From Fundicoccus culcitae (lineage in GTDB: Bacteria; Bacillota; Bacilli; Lactobacillales; Aerococcaceae): a DNA stretch of 64,000 bases. The translations under genes and the position numbers were made by a program. This document shows positions 35,172 through 44,990 of this stretch, piece after piece. Under the pieces are notes generated by a model. That model was not told where the DNA came from, did not search any database, and saw only the letters and a list, made by a program, of their open reading frames with translations. The stretch covers positions 868,001 to 932,000 of the forward strand of contig NZ_CP102453.1 of assembly GCF_024661895.1 (NCBI RefSeq), written 5' to 3'. Each line of letters begins with the position of its first letter. The stretch's first letter is position 1.

Positions 35172-36724
35172 TATATTCTCACCTTCTCTCTTAACCGTAG
35201 TCCACAAGTTAATTCAAACACAACTGAATCTCGACTCATCACATGTATTTTCTCAACGAATTGCTCTAGTAGGGTCGCATCATAACAATCAAAGTATTCT
35301 CTCCTATTAACAACTTCATAAAGTTCTTTCAACGCTTGAAGTTGATAACAATATTGATGTTCTTTGGTTTCGGTACGACGCAATTGTGCTAGTAGTTTTT
35401 TCTTCTCCTGCTGCAACGATGCTTCTTCTTTGTGGTAGAAAGTAATATCAATCGTTTTCGAGTTCAACAATTTTGATAGTGTATGGAGTTTATCTTGAAT
35501 CTCTTTTAATCCCATCTCTAAATCCTTTTGGCTCTTGTTAGCTTCAGAATCTGACATCTCTAATTTTTTAATAGTATCTTCGATAATCTCCTTTCGTCCA
35601 AACGCTAATTTGTTTAATAGCGTAACAAAGGCTTCTTCCGGGTGCAGTTCTTTAATAAATTTAATGCCACGCGATTCAGTACCCATTAAATGATTCGAAC
35701 ATGTCCAGGCTATATAGCTTTGGTCATTAGTGTAATGGGTGCGCCGTTTAAAACTCACATTGCAATTCTGACATTGGATACGACTCGTAAGGGGATACCT
35801 GTTGGTATAAACTGTCGTATCTCTATTACACATTCGTTCCTTGCGCTCGTCTAGCAAAGTTTGGACTTGATTGAATACTTCTCGAGAAATAATATTTTCA
35901 TGGCTTTCTTCGATATAAATCATCTCAACATCATAATTATTTTTGTGTCTTTGGTAATTCTCATCTGTATAGGTTTTCTGAAATAAAGCATCCCCCATGT
36001 ATCGCTCATTCTTTAAAATATATAAAACAGAATTATCCTGCCACTCTCTGCCTTTATCAGGTTCGATTCCAATCTTGTTCAATCGTCCCGCAATCACATA
36101 AGCCCCGTCTCCTGATAAATACCAATTGAAGATATTTCGAACTATGTTTGCTTTCTCCTCATTAATAATTAATTTGCCATCTTTAAGGTCATAACCAAAC
36201 GGTGCAACAGAATGTCTGAACGTACCATTTTCTACTCGTTTCTTAAAAGACCATTTACTGTTGTCAGAGATAGATTTCGATTCACTTTCTGCTAACGCAC
36301 TCAACATTGACAGTAATAATTCACCGTCCATCTGCTGAGTGTTTAAGTTTTCTTTATCAAAGTGAATGGCGATATCTAAAGTACTTAATTCTCGAACAGC
36401 TTCTAGACACTCGGTTAAGTTTCTTGCAAAGCGAGAAATAGACTTTGTAAGTACCAGGTCAATTTTTCCGTTACGGCAATCATCCAATAAACTTTGAATG
36501 CCTTGTCTATTCTGCATACTTGTTCCTGAAATACCTTTGTCGGCATAAATCCCCACAGGTTCCCAATCACGACGTTGTTTAAACAATTCTTGATAATGCC
36601 TTTCTTGAGCATCGAAAGACTCCGTTTGTGCATCCATTGCTGTTGAAACACGAATATAAGCTGCTACTCTATTTTTTCTTCTTTTATTTGGCTTATTTCC
36701 TTCGATTTTAGTTACTTTCTTCAC
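35171..36724 (-). CDS. Large serine recombinase (integrase component 3)
   Basis: The first of the three recombinase genes encodes 517 residues with catalytic Ser27 in YIRVSTAMD, TKSISRFARNLTECLEAV in the resolvase domain, a Recombinase domain (SVAPFGYDLKDGKLIINEEK, then WQDNSVLYILKNERYMGDAL), a zinc ribbon (CQNC with a later CSN) and a C-terminal coiled coil (about 410-470, rich in K, E and L). It is similar to, but clearly different from, the product of 33208-34764. A GGAGGTGGGAAAGTGAAG-like leader supports the start. The N-terminal basic stretch KPNKRRKNR is typical. Confidence 0.92.
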   Translation of the reverse strand: MKKVTKIEGNKPNKRRKNRVAAYIRVSTAMDAQTESFDAQERHYQELFKQRRDWEPVGIYADKGISGTSMQNRQGIQSLLDDCRNGKIDLVLTKSISRFARNLTECLEAVRELSTLDIAIHFDKENLNTQQMDGELLLSMLSALAESESKSISDNSKWSFKKRVENGTFRHSVAPFGYDLKDGKLIINEEKANIVRNIFNWYLSGDGAYVIAGRLNKIGIEPDKGREWQDNSVLYILKNERYMGDALFQKTYTDENYQRHKNNYDVEMIYIEESHENIISREVFNQVQTLLDERKERMCNRDTTVYTNRYPLTSRIQCQNCNVSFKRRTHYTNDQSYIAWTCSNHLMGTESRGIKFIKELHPEEAFVTLLNKLAFGRKEIIEDTIKKLEMSDSEANKSQKDLEMGLKEIQDKLHTLSKLLNSKTIDITFYHKEEASLQQEKKKLLAQLRRTETKEHQYCYQLQALKELYEVVNRREYFDCYDATLLEQFVEKIHVMSRDSVVFELTCGLRLREKVRI

Positions 36725-36781
36725 TTTCCCACCTCCTTTACCATGTCACACATTACCTCTAAAACAGTTATACATCAACGT

Positions 36782-36955
36782 TTATAGCATCAATTCTGCT
36801 AAGTACGGCTTATAAAATTCTATTAATGAAACTTTTATTTTATTGAACTCAACTTGGTCAATAAGCCCTACTGATTTCATTTGATTGATGATTTGTAAAC
36901 TCTTAATTAAATTAATTTCATTAAGCGCTTCTTCATTTGATAATTCTTGCACCAT
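36782..36955 (-). CDS. SHOCT-like small protein upstream of the recombinases
   Basis: This 57-residue frame starts at ATG 36955 behind GGAGGTGG and ends at 36782. The segment QIINQMKSVGLIDQVEFNKI resembles the SHOCT-type short helical motif (helix, G-I-D/T-E-F, helix) found in many small proteins near recombinases. It lies 57 bases upstream of the recombinase operon on the same strand. The role is unknown. Confidence 0.6.
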   Translation of the reverse strand: MVQELSNEEALNEINLIKSLQIINQMKSVGLIDQVEFNKIKVSLIEFYKPYLAELML

Positions 36956-37053
36956 CGAACCACCTCCAATTCTCTTAGGACATTTAGAGTGGTTTTGAGT
37001 ACCCTCTACAATAAGCCAAGAGCGTCTCTCGAATCAGATGGTTTAAGACAAAA

Positions 37054-37092
37054 TAAAAAAAGCCTACACGATACAATGATCAATGTAGGCTT
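37054..37092 (-). terminator. Terminator at the end of the prophage late operon
   Basis: On the minus strand AAGCCTACA and TGTAGGCTT (9-base stem) are followed by a run of T. It lies 12 bases after the amidase stop codon and separates lysis from integration genes. Confidence 0.92.
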
Positions 37093-37103
37093 GTTCAAAC
37101 TGA

Positions 37104-38126
37104 TTATATAAATTTCCCATAAGGCACTGTTGGTGTCCCAGCACTTACATACTGAGTAGTTCCTTGATATGACTGATATTTCAACCAAATAAACCCACCA
37201 GCTTCAAGGACAGCATCATATTTAACAGTTTCCCCTGGTATATACTGAGCGGGCACTTCACCGTAGGCACCTGGCTGATTTCGAACATTCACAATTTCAG
37301 TAAACTCAAACTGACCTTTTCTAGGAACAGCTAGTCCTCCTTGTTTAATGGTAGATGATTCATTTTTCACTATGTCTGGTGCTTGAACGAATAACTCCGT
37401 CTCTGGATAAATTAAGTCCTTATTTTCAATTTGATTCCATAAAACTAAATCGTCCACAGACACTTTATGATTTTTAGCAATCTTGGAAAGTGTATCTCCC
37501 ACTTGAATTGTATAAGTAGAAGGAAGTTGTTGTGAGCCGTCACCACCCTTAGAATCGGATGTCAAATCAGAACCTTTAACAGGCTCACTTAGATTTGCTA
37601 AATCTCGTTTGAATTTATGCCATTTAGCCCAATTGTTCCACTGCCAATTACCAGGGCACATCTTCCCTGATGCATCATAATGACGAATAACCCGACTATC
37701 TGGAATATTATATTTTTTCTGAAGGTGACAAGTTAACAATAACATTTGCTGATAAGTTTTTGGATGAAATTCCCAGTACCAAACATTCTTGCCAGTTGAG
37801 GTGTCCTGACACCCTTCGATGCCAATCGAATTGTTATTTGTCGCGCCATACCAATGGTAACCATTGAACTGACCTAATCCAGAATTATAACCGTCACCGA
37901 TATGCCAAGCTGGTGTATCATCTTCAACCACTTGAATAATCTGTTTAGGGTCGACAAAGTAATGAGCAGATGCTGATCGATAAGTATATCTAAAATAATC
38001 AGCATTAGCTTGTGCTTGACCGCTTGCCCCCACAAAATGAATAACAATCCACTGAGGACGATTAACACCCTTAGTTCCCCGATTCACTTTGGTTAAATCC
38101 TTTTTAATCGGATACAATTTTGCCAT
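37104..38126 (-). CDS. Phage endolysin: N-acetylmuramoyl-L-alanine amidase with LysM and SH3-like domains
   Basis: The endolysin cuts the amide bond between MurNAc and the stem peptide and so releases phage. The Amidase_2 domain (about 20-165) has the zinc ligands H30 (IVIHFVG), H149 and C157 (RHYDASGKMCPG) and the SIGIEGC strand. A LysM domain covers about 204-248 (YTIQVGDTLSKIAKNHKV). A C-terminal SH3-like wall-binding domain covers about 270-340 (VNVRNQPG, YDAVLEAGGFIWLKY). The 340 residues form a complete modular lysin. It follows the holin gene with the stop and start codons touching. Confidence 0.94.
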   Translation of the reverse strand: MAKLYPIKKDLTKVNRGTKGVNRPQWIVIHFVGASGQAQANADYFRYTYRSASAHYFVDPKQIIQVVEDDTPAWHIGDGYNSGLGQFNGYHWYGATNNNSIGIEGCQDTSTGKNVWYWEFHPKTYQQMLLLTCHLQKKYNIPDSRVIRHYDASGKMCPGNWQWNNWAKWHKFKRDLANLSEPVKGSDLTSDSKGGDGSQQLPSTYTIQVGDTLSKIAKNHKVSVDDLVLWNQIENKDLIYPETELFVQAPDIVKNESSTIKQGGLAVPRKGQFEFTEIVNVRNQPGAYGEVPAQYIPGETVKYDAVLEAGGFIWLKYQSYQGTTQYVSAGTPTVPYGKFI

Positions 38127-38554
38127 TATATTTCCTCCTCATCTTGTTCATTTATTTCTTCTCTATGTAATTGTTTCAACGATGTTGTCAGCTTCGTTGG
38201 TATAGGTAACCCTAACGCAGCTGAATTCTCAATGATAGATAAGCCCTCGTTTGCTATATAAAAGAAAATTACTGCTGTTCGAATAACATCATTGGCGTCA
38301 GGTACCACAAAAGTATCAATCAAATGTGCTACACCTACTAAGATAAAAATCATAATTTTACGAGCGATCCCTCGAAATCCAATAGTGCTCGATAGTTTTC
38401 GCTCTACTCCTGCCCGTAGCACACCTGTCACATAATCTGCCACCACAAATGCCACTAAAGTATAAAGAAAGCCATCGGGTGAGCCTAGATACCAGCCTAA
38501 TACTGCTCCTAAACTCATCGCGATGACTTCAAAATATTTTATACATGCTCTCAT
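38126..38554 (-). CDS. Phage holin, phi-LC3/Cp-1 type (holin family 4)
   Basis: The holin forms membrane lesions at the end of infection. The 142-residue protein has several hydrophobic segments (YFEVIAMSLGAVLGWYLG, TLVAFVVADYVTGVLRA, IMIFILVGVAHLIDTF and AVIFFYIANEGLSIIENSA) and a charged tail ending in EQDEEEI. The VADYVTGV and ANEGLSIIENSAALGLPIP stretches are signatures of this family. It overlaps the tail gene upstream by 4 bases and abuts the amidase gene. Confidence 0.92.
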   Translation of the reverse strand: MRACIKYFEVIAMSLGAVLGWYLGSPDGFLYTLVAFVVADYVTGVLRAGVERKLSSTIGFRGIARKIMIFILVGVAHLIDTFVVPDANDVIRTAVIFFYIANEGLSIIENSAALGLPIPTKLTTSLKQLHREEINEQDEEEI

Positions 38555-39954
38555 ATACTTTCCTCCACTTCAGTTAAGGTATAGGTAATTTTCATCGTCT
38601 TATCCGCAGTCTTTAAGACTGGAGTCGATAAATTATTAATCGTTCCTAAATAAGGCGTATGAAGATATAAAGTTTTATAAAAGATTGAACTGCTATAAGA
38701 AGTTGACAAATAATAGCCTAATCGATAAGGACCTATTTCAATTAGTGGTGTTGAAATATGTGACAGTCCCTCCCCCTTAATTGGGATCACACGATCATTT
38801 TCATCGAGCATGAAATCATAACAACGAATATAATTTCCCCACTTATAAATATAATTTCGTGCATCGGTCCCAGATGTAAAGCTTGACTTAAATCCTAAAT
38901 CTATACTTGATATATCCACAGGGTTATTAATATTTATTTTGTATATCCGAGTTAAATCAGAACTTGGTACATATAAATAGCCTCGTTCAATTAGACTGCA
39001 GACGGATCGATTTAAATGACCGGTATTTGAACGACTGTAGGTTCCTGGAGAATAAATTAACACTCCTTCTAACAGCCAAGTATCAATCGATGATGTATAG
39101 TCCTGCTTATTAACTTTTAATCGATTCATCGTTGTTCTATTATTTTTTGAATCCGTTTGAACAGCAAAGCCATAATAAAAACCATCTTTCCCATCAAGAA
39201 AACCGGGATAAGTGGAATAATTGATACCGTTATAAAATGCAGTTAAATCAATCGTTTTACGTTCTATCACCTGAGGAGACAGTTTAACTACTGTGTCATT
39301 AAGACCTATACTCAACATAGGTTCGTAAACCTTCACAATATCAACCGTTTTATCTACTTTGTGAACGAAAGAAACAAAAGTATTAGTAGCAGGGTCCGCT
39401 TCAACCATTCCAATGAATAAATCTGAATCATCAACAGATAAATTTTTCGAATGAAGGCTCAACTGTATGAAAGAATTACCAGAGGCTTCCATATCCCCGT
39501 AATAGGCTTTGCCTCCTTGGTAATGAGTTAATGCTAAGGAGGAGATTCTCCCATTTCCTTGGGAAGTAGAAAAATCCCAAACAAATTTATAACCATTATC
39601 CAAAATTATTGATTCAGTTTGATTTAAGCTTCCTCGTTTTGGATTTTCAGTTGCACTCACATCATTCGACGCATAACCTATAATCGGATTAAGAGTTGAA
39701 GCAAAATACTCGTTAGGATCCTCCGCTAAAGCTTCTTCAAATAGTAAAATACCTCCAAAGCAATTATTTGCTATAGGGAAAATCTCCTGGTCAAATCGCC
39801 CAGATGAAGATTGTCCCATAGGATACAATAGCCCTGAAGGATTATAACGAAAAATATCCGCAACGGCATTTGTTACAAGATTTTCCTCTTTAATGATTTC
39901 TTTTTCTTGAGTATAAACATTTTCCAACTCAATCACTGTTTGTCCTTTATACAT
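38551..39954 (-). CDS. Prophage tail-tip or receptor-binding protein, unrecognised
   Basis: No family is recognised. The 467-residue protein is rich in Ser, Tyr, Asn and Gly with a beta-strand pattern and few charged helices, as tail-tip and receptor-binding proteins often are. It starts MYKGQTVIELENVYTQEKEI and has many aromatic residues (YSTYPGFLDGKDGFYYGFAV). It lies between the tail-hub protein and the holin, the normal place for the host-recognition protein. It overlaps both neighbours by a few bases, consistent with one transcript. Confidence 0.6.
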   Translation of the reverse strand: MYKGQTVIELENVYTQEKEIIKEENLVTNAVADIFRYNPSGLLYPMGQSSSGRFDQEIFPIANNCFGGILLFEEALAEDPNEYFASTLNPIIGYASNDVSATENPKRGSLNQTESIILDNGYKFVWDFSTSQGNGRISSLALTHYQGGKAYYGDMEASGNSFIQLSLHSKNLSVDDSDLFIGMVEADPATNTFVSFVHKVDKTVDIVKVYEPMLSIGLNDTVVKLSPQVIERKTIDLTAFYNGINYSTYPGFLDGKDGFYYGFAVQTDSKNNRTTMNRLKVNKQDYTSSIDTWLLEGVLIYSPGTYSRSNTGHLNRSVCSLIERGYLYVPSSDLTRIYKININNPVDISSIDLGFKSSFTSGTDARNYIYKWGNYIRCYDFMLDENDRVIPIKGEGLSHISTPLIEIGPYRLGYYLSTSYSSSIFYKTLYLHTPYLGTINNLSTPVLKTADKTMKITYTLTEVEESI

Positions 39955-41758
39955 TTTCCACCTCCACAGATACTGATTCTTGCCAACCTCTTAATGCAAG
40001 ACTGTTTGGAACATATCGGTTCACAGATTCATCAAACACATTGGCTTGAGGTTGATGTAGTCCAATTTGATATTCTTCAAGTAATTTCCTTTGATACAAC
40101 ACACCTTGATATAATGGCACTTTATTCCACCATTCAGTCACTTCCAATTTCCCATCCCAAGCCTCAGTAGTTCCTAATGACTGACCACTAATAGCGGCAA
40201 TCGCATGATTTTTTTCAATTCGTACATTTCCACTATCCAAGCGCATCATGGCAGAAAAACTATTCATGGTTTTCTCCTGCAGATTGGATAATGGATAAAA
40301 TAAATTGAGTACATGTTGACCATTTGAGTATGTTTCGATTGGTACGTGATAATCTATTCGTTCATGATTCAAGATATAAGTCACAATAACCTTAGTCGGC
40401 ACTTCTTTTTCTTCAACCATTTCATACACCATTAATTCAGCAGGTGGATCTGATCCTGATGTTACTGGGGACAAACTCACTTGTTTCTTCTCCTCTACAG
40501 CACTAGTAGTCACATCCAATAATATGGAAGCATTAAACAAAGCTTCTGTTTCTTTATCCGAAGCAAAATCAATTCGAATAATCGGTATTTCTTCTGTAGA
40601 TAAGTCGAATGCTTTCGAGTTGCTGTAAGAATGAACAATCATATGTTCTGACTCAATTCGATTTAAGATACCGACAAGATTCTTATCATGCTTACTTTTA
40701 CTTTGAGAATAATAGGGGTTCTTACCAACACCTGAAATTCGATGTTTACCGTTGATTTTATATTCAATACTGGTTATAAGACCTCTAACAACCTCTCCCT
40801 CATATAAATGCTCAATCATATCCGCAGGGTCTAAGCTTGGATTGCCTATTGTTGTTGCATCTAAAGGTGTATAGGATATCTGGCTAACAGCTTCTAATAA
40901 CCTCTGACACATCCGTTCTCTTTTTTCAGATAGTCCTAACTGCATCAATGGATTGACCTCTAAATTCATAGTCAAACCTGTATCTTGTTCCAAGGCATAA
41001 TATTCTGCCCATTTGGTTTTCATATTGGTTGAGTTTATAGCCGTATAATAAGTCTTAAAATCAGAAACACTCGAATCAAAACGGTGCTTGGCTTCAATTT
41101 GAGTAACGGGGGTATTGCCATACTGTTTTAGAACCAAACGGCCTAGACGGTCAATTTGTGCAATTGTCCCAAGCGTTGATGCTAAATAATGAAGTAAATC
41201 ACGGTAGGTTTCGATATCATGGTCCGGATAAATTGATAACATTTCTGTTCCATTTGGCAATATCATCACTTCTGCTTCAGACATGCCGAGTTGAACTCGA
41301 CACCTTTCACAGATAAAAGTCAATAATTCATAAGCAGTCCCGAATGTATCCTTAACATTTAATCGTCGATCGAACCGCAACATGAAATCATAGCCTTTGA
41401 GCTCTAGCCGTTTATTGGAGCGATTTGCTTCAGAAACTTCAAAAATCCCCATGGGAATAGATTCCTGTCTGCCATCTGCATAGTGCAAGTGATACCTCAG
41501 TGAAATCTGGGCTGATTCTAATCGGTAACGGTCTACATTGGTAAATAGACTCAACCCAAACTCTGACGCATAAACCGAGCCCAATTCTATTTCAGATGAA
41601 CCTGAACAGGAGCGTTGAATATATCCCGTCCCTTTAAGTATCTCTGCATCTGTAAAATCGATTGTTTCTCCATCCTGAAGATAGAGTTTGCCTGACCAAG
41701 AAAACTTTCGCGAGGGCTGATTGATCACTTCTTGAAATTGTTTAGTTGTCAGCTGCAT
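39947..41758 (-). CDS. Prophage tail-hub/minor tail protein
   Basis: The 603-residue protein follows the distal-tail-like gene, which is the position of the tail hub or tail-associated protein of siphoviruses. The N-terminal part (LTTKQFQEVINQPSRKFSWS, then SSEIELGSVYASEFGLSLF) resembles the hub module that binds the tail tube. Around residue 200-230 a conserved DLLHYLASTLGTIAQIDRLG is typical of phage tail-tip proteins. No peptidase motif was recognised. It overlaps the next gene by 8 bases. Confidence 0.65.
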   Translation of the reverse strand: MQLTTKQFQEVINQPSRKFSWSGKLYLQDGETIDFTDAEILKGTGYIQRSCSGSSEIELGSVYASEFGLSLFTNVDRYRLESAQISLRYHLHYADGRQESIPMGIFEVSEANRSNKRLELKGYDFMLRFDRRLNVKDTFGTAYELLTFICERCRVQLGMSEAEVMILPNGTEMLSIYPDHDIETYRDLLHYLASTLGTIAQIDRLGRLVLKQYGNTPVTQIEAKHRFDSSVSDFKTYYTAINSTNMKTKWAEYYALEQDTGLTMNLEVNPLMQLGLSEKRERMCQRLLEAVSQISYTPLDATTIGNPSLDPADMIEHLYEGEVVRGLITSIEYKINGKHRISGVGKNPYYSQSKSKHDKNLVGILNRIESEHMIVHSYSNSKAFDLSTEEIPIIRIDFASDKETEALFNASILLDVTTSAVEEKKQVSLSPVTSGSDPPAELMVYEMVEEKEVPTKVIVTYILNHERIDYHVPIETYSNGQHVLNLFYPLSNLQEKTMNSFSAMMRLDSGNVRIEKNHAIAAISGQSLGTTEAWDGKLEVTEWWNKVPLYQGVLYQRKLLEEYQIGLHQPQANVFDESVNRYVPNSLALRGWQESVSVEVENV

Positions 41759-41769
41759 ACCCTACCCCC

Positions 41770-42132
41770 TTAATATTCATGCAACGAAAAAGACACCTCC
41801 CATAAACCTTTGTAGGAAGTGTCTTTAATCAAATTAGCTGAGAATCTCTCAATATACATATTGGTTGTTTTCAGTAACAAATTTTCTGTGTCTAAGTACC
41901 TTACCTGTAACATCGCATTCTTTTTTAGTTCTGATAGTTGCTTTACCCACTTTGGACTACAATTAAAAGAAACTGCAATAGAAACGACTCCATGTCGAAT
42001 CACATCTCGTTGAACAGTGCCCGCTTCTGTCTCACCACCTGTATCTGCTTCAATATCACGGTATTCCATAGCGTAAGAAGTCGGTAGTGGCAGTGTAATG
42101 CTATTAATAATTAAATACGTTTGATGACTCAT
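41770..42132 (-). CDS. Distal-tail-like phage protein (DUF6711-like)
   Basis: This 120-residue protein (MSHQTYLIINSITLPLPTSY, YRDIEADTGGETEAGTVQRD, SPKWVKQLSEL, then WEVSFSLHEY) fits the short tail-tip initiator or DUF6711-type proteins that follow the tape measure gene in many Firmicutes phages. Its start touches the tape-measure stop codon. It probably forms the ring joining the tube to the hub. The structural role is from position; the family call is tentative. Confidence 0.65.
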   Translation of the reverse strand: MSHQTYLIINSITLPLPTSYAMEYRDIEADTGGETEAGTVQRDVIRHGVVSIAVSFNCSPKWVKQLSELKKNAMLQVRYLDTENLLLKTTNMYIERFSANLIKDTSYKGLWEVSFSLHEY

Positions 42133-44927
42133 TACCTACCGCCACTCCTTATATTCTGTCGTGTTTGAGCATTTACGATGACTTCATCGAGCAAGTTCCC
42201 GCCTAAATATACCGGGATAATAATATCTCCTTGTCCTTGATTGTTGTCTGTTAGTTTATTAACTAACGAACTAATTTCACGATTGCTGTTCGGAATATTA
42301 CTTGCTACGCCTGCAATCTCTACCCCTGCCACTTGTGGTGATATCATCATATCTTGTGCCACTTTATTAATGGATCCTCTGACTAGATGACGCGACCGTT
42401 CAATTCCCTTAGATAAGCCTTGCATAAAGTCAGGCATCCAACTTTCATAATCAGTCAAGGGACCTACTTCAGGTACTGAGAAGTGAAGGTAAGACCAAAT
42501 GATATTCGCAACATTCTTCACAGAATTGACCAAATGGCCAATGGCTTGATTGATACCATTCGCTATCCCAATAACCATATCCCAGCCCCAAGTGACTGCC
42601 TGTGACGCTAAATCTCGAATAAAATTCACAGCACCCATGAAACCTTGGTAAATAATGTCTTGAAGATTATTCATAGCATTGACACTATTATTTAAGATAG
42701 CGTTAAAAGCATTTACTACAATTGAAATGGCATTACTTAATATATTCCCCATAAATGAAACGATATTATTCCAAGCACTTGAGATAAATTGACTGATCGC
42801 ATTCATCGTGTTGCTAATAGTAGAACTGATCGAATGCCAGACTTGTTGAATAATATTAAACAAGCCACTCATAAACCGAGATGTTGTTTGTGTGATTGAA
42901 TTCCAAGATTTCGATATAAATTGACCAATGCCATTTATTATTTGAGACGTCGTTTGTTGAATCGACTGCCAAGTTGACGTTAAAAATTGCTTGATACCCG
43001 TCCATATTTCGTGAGTCGTTACCGTTAAGTATTGCCAGGATTGTTGAATTTGTTGACCGAGATTGCTTAAGAAGTTGGTCATGAAAGTCGTGAAATTATT
43101 CCAAAGTTCTTTTCCACCTTTAAGTGTTGCCGTCCAAGTCTCAGATAAAAATAAACCAATCGAATCCCAAGCTTGGACTGTAGCTTGTTTAATATTCTCC
43201 CATATCATAACCACACCTTCACGAAAGGCATCTGATTTATTCCAGAGAAGAACAATTGCTGTGACAATGGCTCCGATTGCTAAAGGTATGGGGCCAATTG
43301 CAGTAATCACTGCACCGACCGCTGGAATCATACTTCCAGTTATAAAACTCAATATTCCACTCAACATACCAATGAGCTTTGGTCCATAAATCATTATTGA
43401 ACCCAGTCCTGTCATCATTTGCCCCACTATAATCAGAAGTGGTCCAATCGCCGCCACTAGTACCAATATGACTGCCACAACTGCTTTTATTGGACTTGGC
43501 AGTGCATTGATCGCATTTACAAATCCATTCAAAGCACGAACAATCGCTCGCACTGCTGGCATTAAAATATCCCCAAAAGAAATCGCGACTTCTTCTAGGG
43601 CTGACATTAACTCTTCTAATTCTCCTTCAAGGTTGTCTTGCATCGTGGTTGACATAGATTCTGCTGCGCCATCTGCATTGATAATAGATTGCGTCAGTTT
43701 ATCGACGTCCGATGGAGCGGCGTTCATGATGGCTAGGAATCCAGACATGGCTTGTTTTCCAACTAAAAGTTCAGCATTGGCTACTTGTTCAGCTTCAGTC
43801 ATTTGGGAGAATGCTAGACGTAAATCGGTCATGATTTCAGTCAGACCACGCATACTACCATCCATATTAATTGTCTGAACCATCACTTCACCAAATGAAC
43901 TACTCGTTAATACCAAGTCACCTTGAAGTTCAGTCATAATCGTACGCAGTGAAGTACCTGCTTGAGAAGATTTTATCCCCGCGTTGGCCATGAGCCCAAT
44001 CGCTAAAGCTGTATCCTCAATGGTATACCCAAGTGCCCCAGCAATCGGCGCTGCATACTTAAAGGTTTCACCCATCATCGACACATTCGTATTAGCATTC
44101 GATGATGCAGCGGCAAGAACATCTGCGAAGTGAGCGGAGTCTGAAGCTTGTAGTCCAAACGCAGTTAATGCATCCGTGATAATATCAGAAGTTAAAGCTA
44201 AGTCTTCTCCTGAAGCAGCCGCCAAGTTCATAACGCCATCAATACCACTTATCATGTCAGAAGTTTTCCAACCTGCCATGGCCATATAGTTCATTGCTTC
44301 AGCTGCATCAGTTGCAGAGAACTTTGTCTTCGCTCCCATCTCTCGTGCTTTATCTCGGAGTTCATCAAACTCATCTCCAGTTGCACCTGAGATAGCTAGA
44401 ACCTGACTCATCGCAGTATCAAAATCGGAAGAAGTTTTAACTGCCGCTACACCTAAAACAGCAATCGTTGCTGTAACTGGCATCATCTTTTGTCCCGCTG
44501 ATTTTACCTTATCTCCAGCTACTTGAAATTGTTCACCGGCAATTGAAACATTTGCTAATGTACTATTCGAAGCATGTGCTTGTTTTTCTAAAGACTTTAA
44601 AGCTTGTTCTGTTTCAATGATTTCACGCTGTAAAGCATCGTATTGTTCCTGACTAATCGTTCCTTGAGCTAAGGCTTGATTCGCACTTGTTTGAGCTTCT
44701 TTTAATGATGATAGTTTACTTTTAGTGTCATCGATTGCTTTGCCTAACAATTTATGTTTTTGAACAAGTAATTCAGTGTTCCCTGGATCCAATTTCAACA
44801 GCTTGTTGACATCCCGAAGTTGAGATTCGGTACTTCTGATTTCTTTATTGACATCCTTCAAGGCATCCTGGAGTTTGGTCGTATCGCCACCAATCTCGAC
44901 TGTGATACCTTTGATTCGTTTTGACAT
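42132..44927 (-). CDS. Phage tail tape measure protein
   Basis: The tape measure sets tail length and is ejected with DNA. The 931-residue protein has an N-terminal coiled coil (about 1-120, ITVEIGGDTTKLQDALKDVN), the TP901-type core (about 150-380, with MSQVLAISGATGDEFDELRD, NYMAMAGWKTSDMISGIDGV, GIKSSQAGTSLRTIM), hydrophobic segments near 470-570, and a region of tryptophan repeats (SWQYLTVTTHEIWTGI, SWNSITQTTSRF and so on). ATG at 44927 follows GGAGGTGG; a longer frame to 44951 would include that site. A terminator lies just upstream, between it and the 659-codon gene. Confidence 0.94.
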   Translation of the reverse strand: MSKRIKGITVEIGGDTTKLQDALKDVNKEIRSTESQLRDVNKLLKLDPGNTELLVQKHKLLGKAIDDTKSKLSSLKEAQTSANQALAQGTISQEQYDALQREIIETEQALKSLEKQAHASNSTLANVSIAGEQFQVAGDKVKSAGQKMMPVTATIAVLGVAAVKTSSDFDTAMSQVLAISGATGDEFDELRDKAREMGAKTKFSATDAAEAMNYMAMAGWKTSDMISGIDGVMNLAAASGEDLALTSDIITDALTAFGLQASDSAHFADVLAAASSNANTNVSMMGETFKYAAPIAGALGYTIEDTALAIGLMANAGIKSSQAGTSLRTIMTELQGDLVLTSSSFGEVMVQTINMDGSMRGLTEIMTDLRLAFSQMTEAEQVANAELLVGKQAMSGFLAIMNAAPSDVDKLTQSIINADGAAESMSTTMQDNLEGELEELMSALEEVAISFGDILMPAVRAIVRALNGFVNAINALPSPIKAVVAVILVLVAAIGPLLIIVGQMMTGLGSIMIYGPKLIGMLSGILSFITGSMIPAVGAVITAIGPIPLAIGAIVTAIVLLWNKSDAFREGVVMIWENIKQATVQAWDSIGLFLSETWTATLKGGKELWNNFTTFMTNFLSNLGQQIQQSWQYLTVTTHEIWTGIKQFLTSTWQSIQQTTSQIINGIGQFISKSWNSITQTTSRFMSGLFNIIQQVWHSISSTISNTMNAISQFISSAWNNIVSFMGNILSNAISIVVNAFNAILNNSVNAMNNLQDIIYQGFMGAVNFIRDLASQAVTWGWDMVIGIANGINQAIGHLVNSVKNVANIIWSYLHFSVPEVGPLTDYESWMPDFMQGLSKGIERSRHLVRGSINKVAQDMMISPQVAGVEIAGVASNIPNSNREISSLVNKLTDNNQGQGDIIIPVYLGGNLLDEVIVNAQTRQNIRSGGR

Positions 44928-44951
44928 ACAACCACCTCCACAATTAGGCAT

Positions 44952-44977
44952 AAAAATACCCTGAGCTAGTCAGGGTA
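44952..44977 (-). terminator. Strong terminator between the inserted gene and the tape measure gene
   Basis: On the minus strand TACCCTGA-CTAGC-TCAGGGTA followed by TTTTTA forms an 8-base perfect stem. It begins 14 bases after the stop of the 659-codon gene, and transcription of the tape measure gene must pass or bypass it. Confidence 0.92.
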
Positions 44978-44990
44978 GAGAAAAAATATA

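Noticed and set aside
43063-43878. Antisense genes opposite the tape measure gene and other phage genes
   Set aside because: These frames lie wholly inside strong genes, lack ribosome binding sites and have no family-like features.
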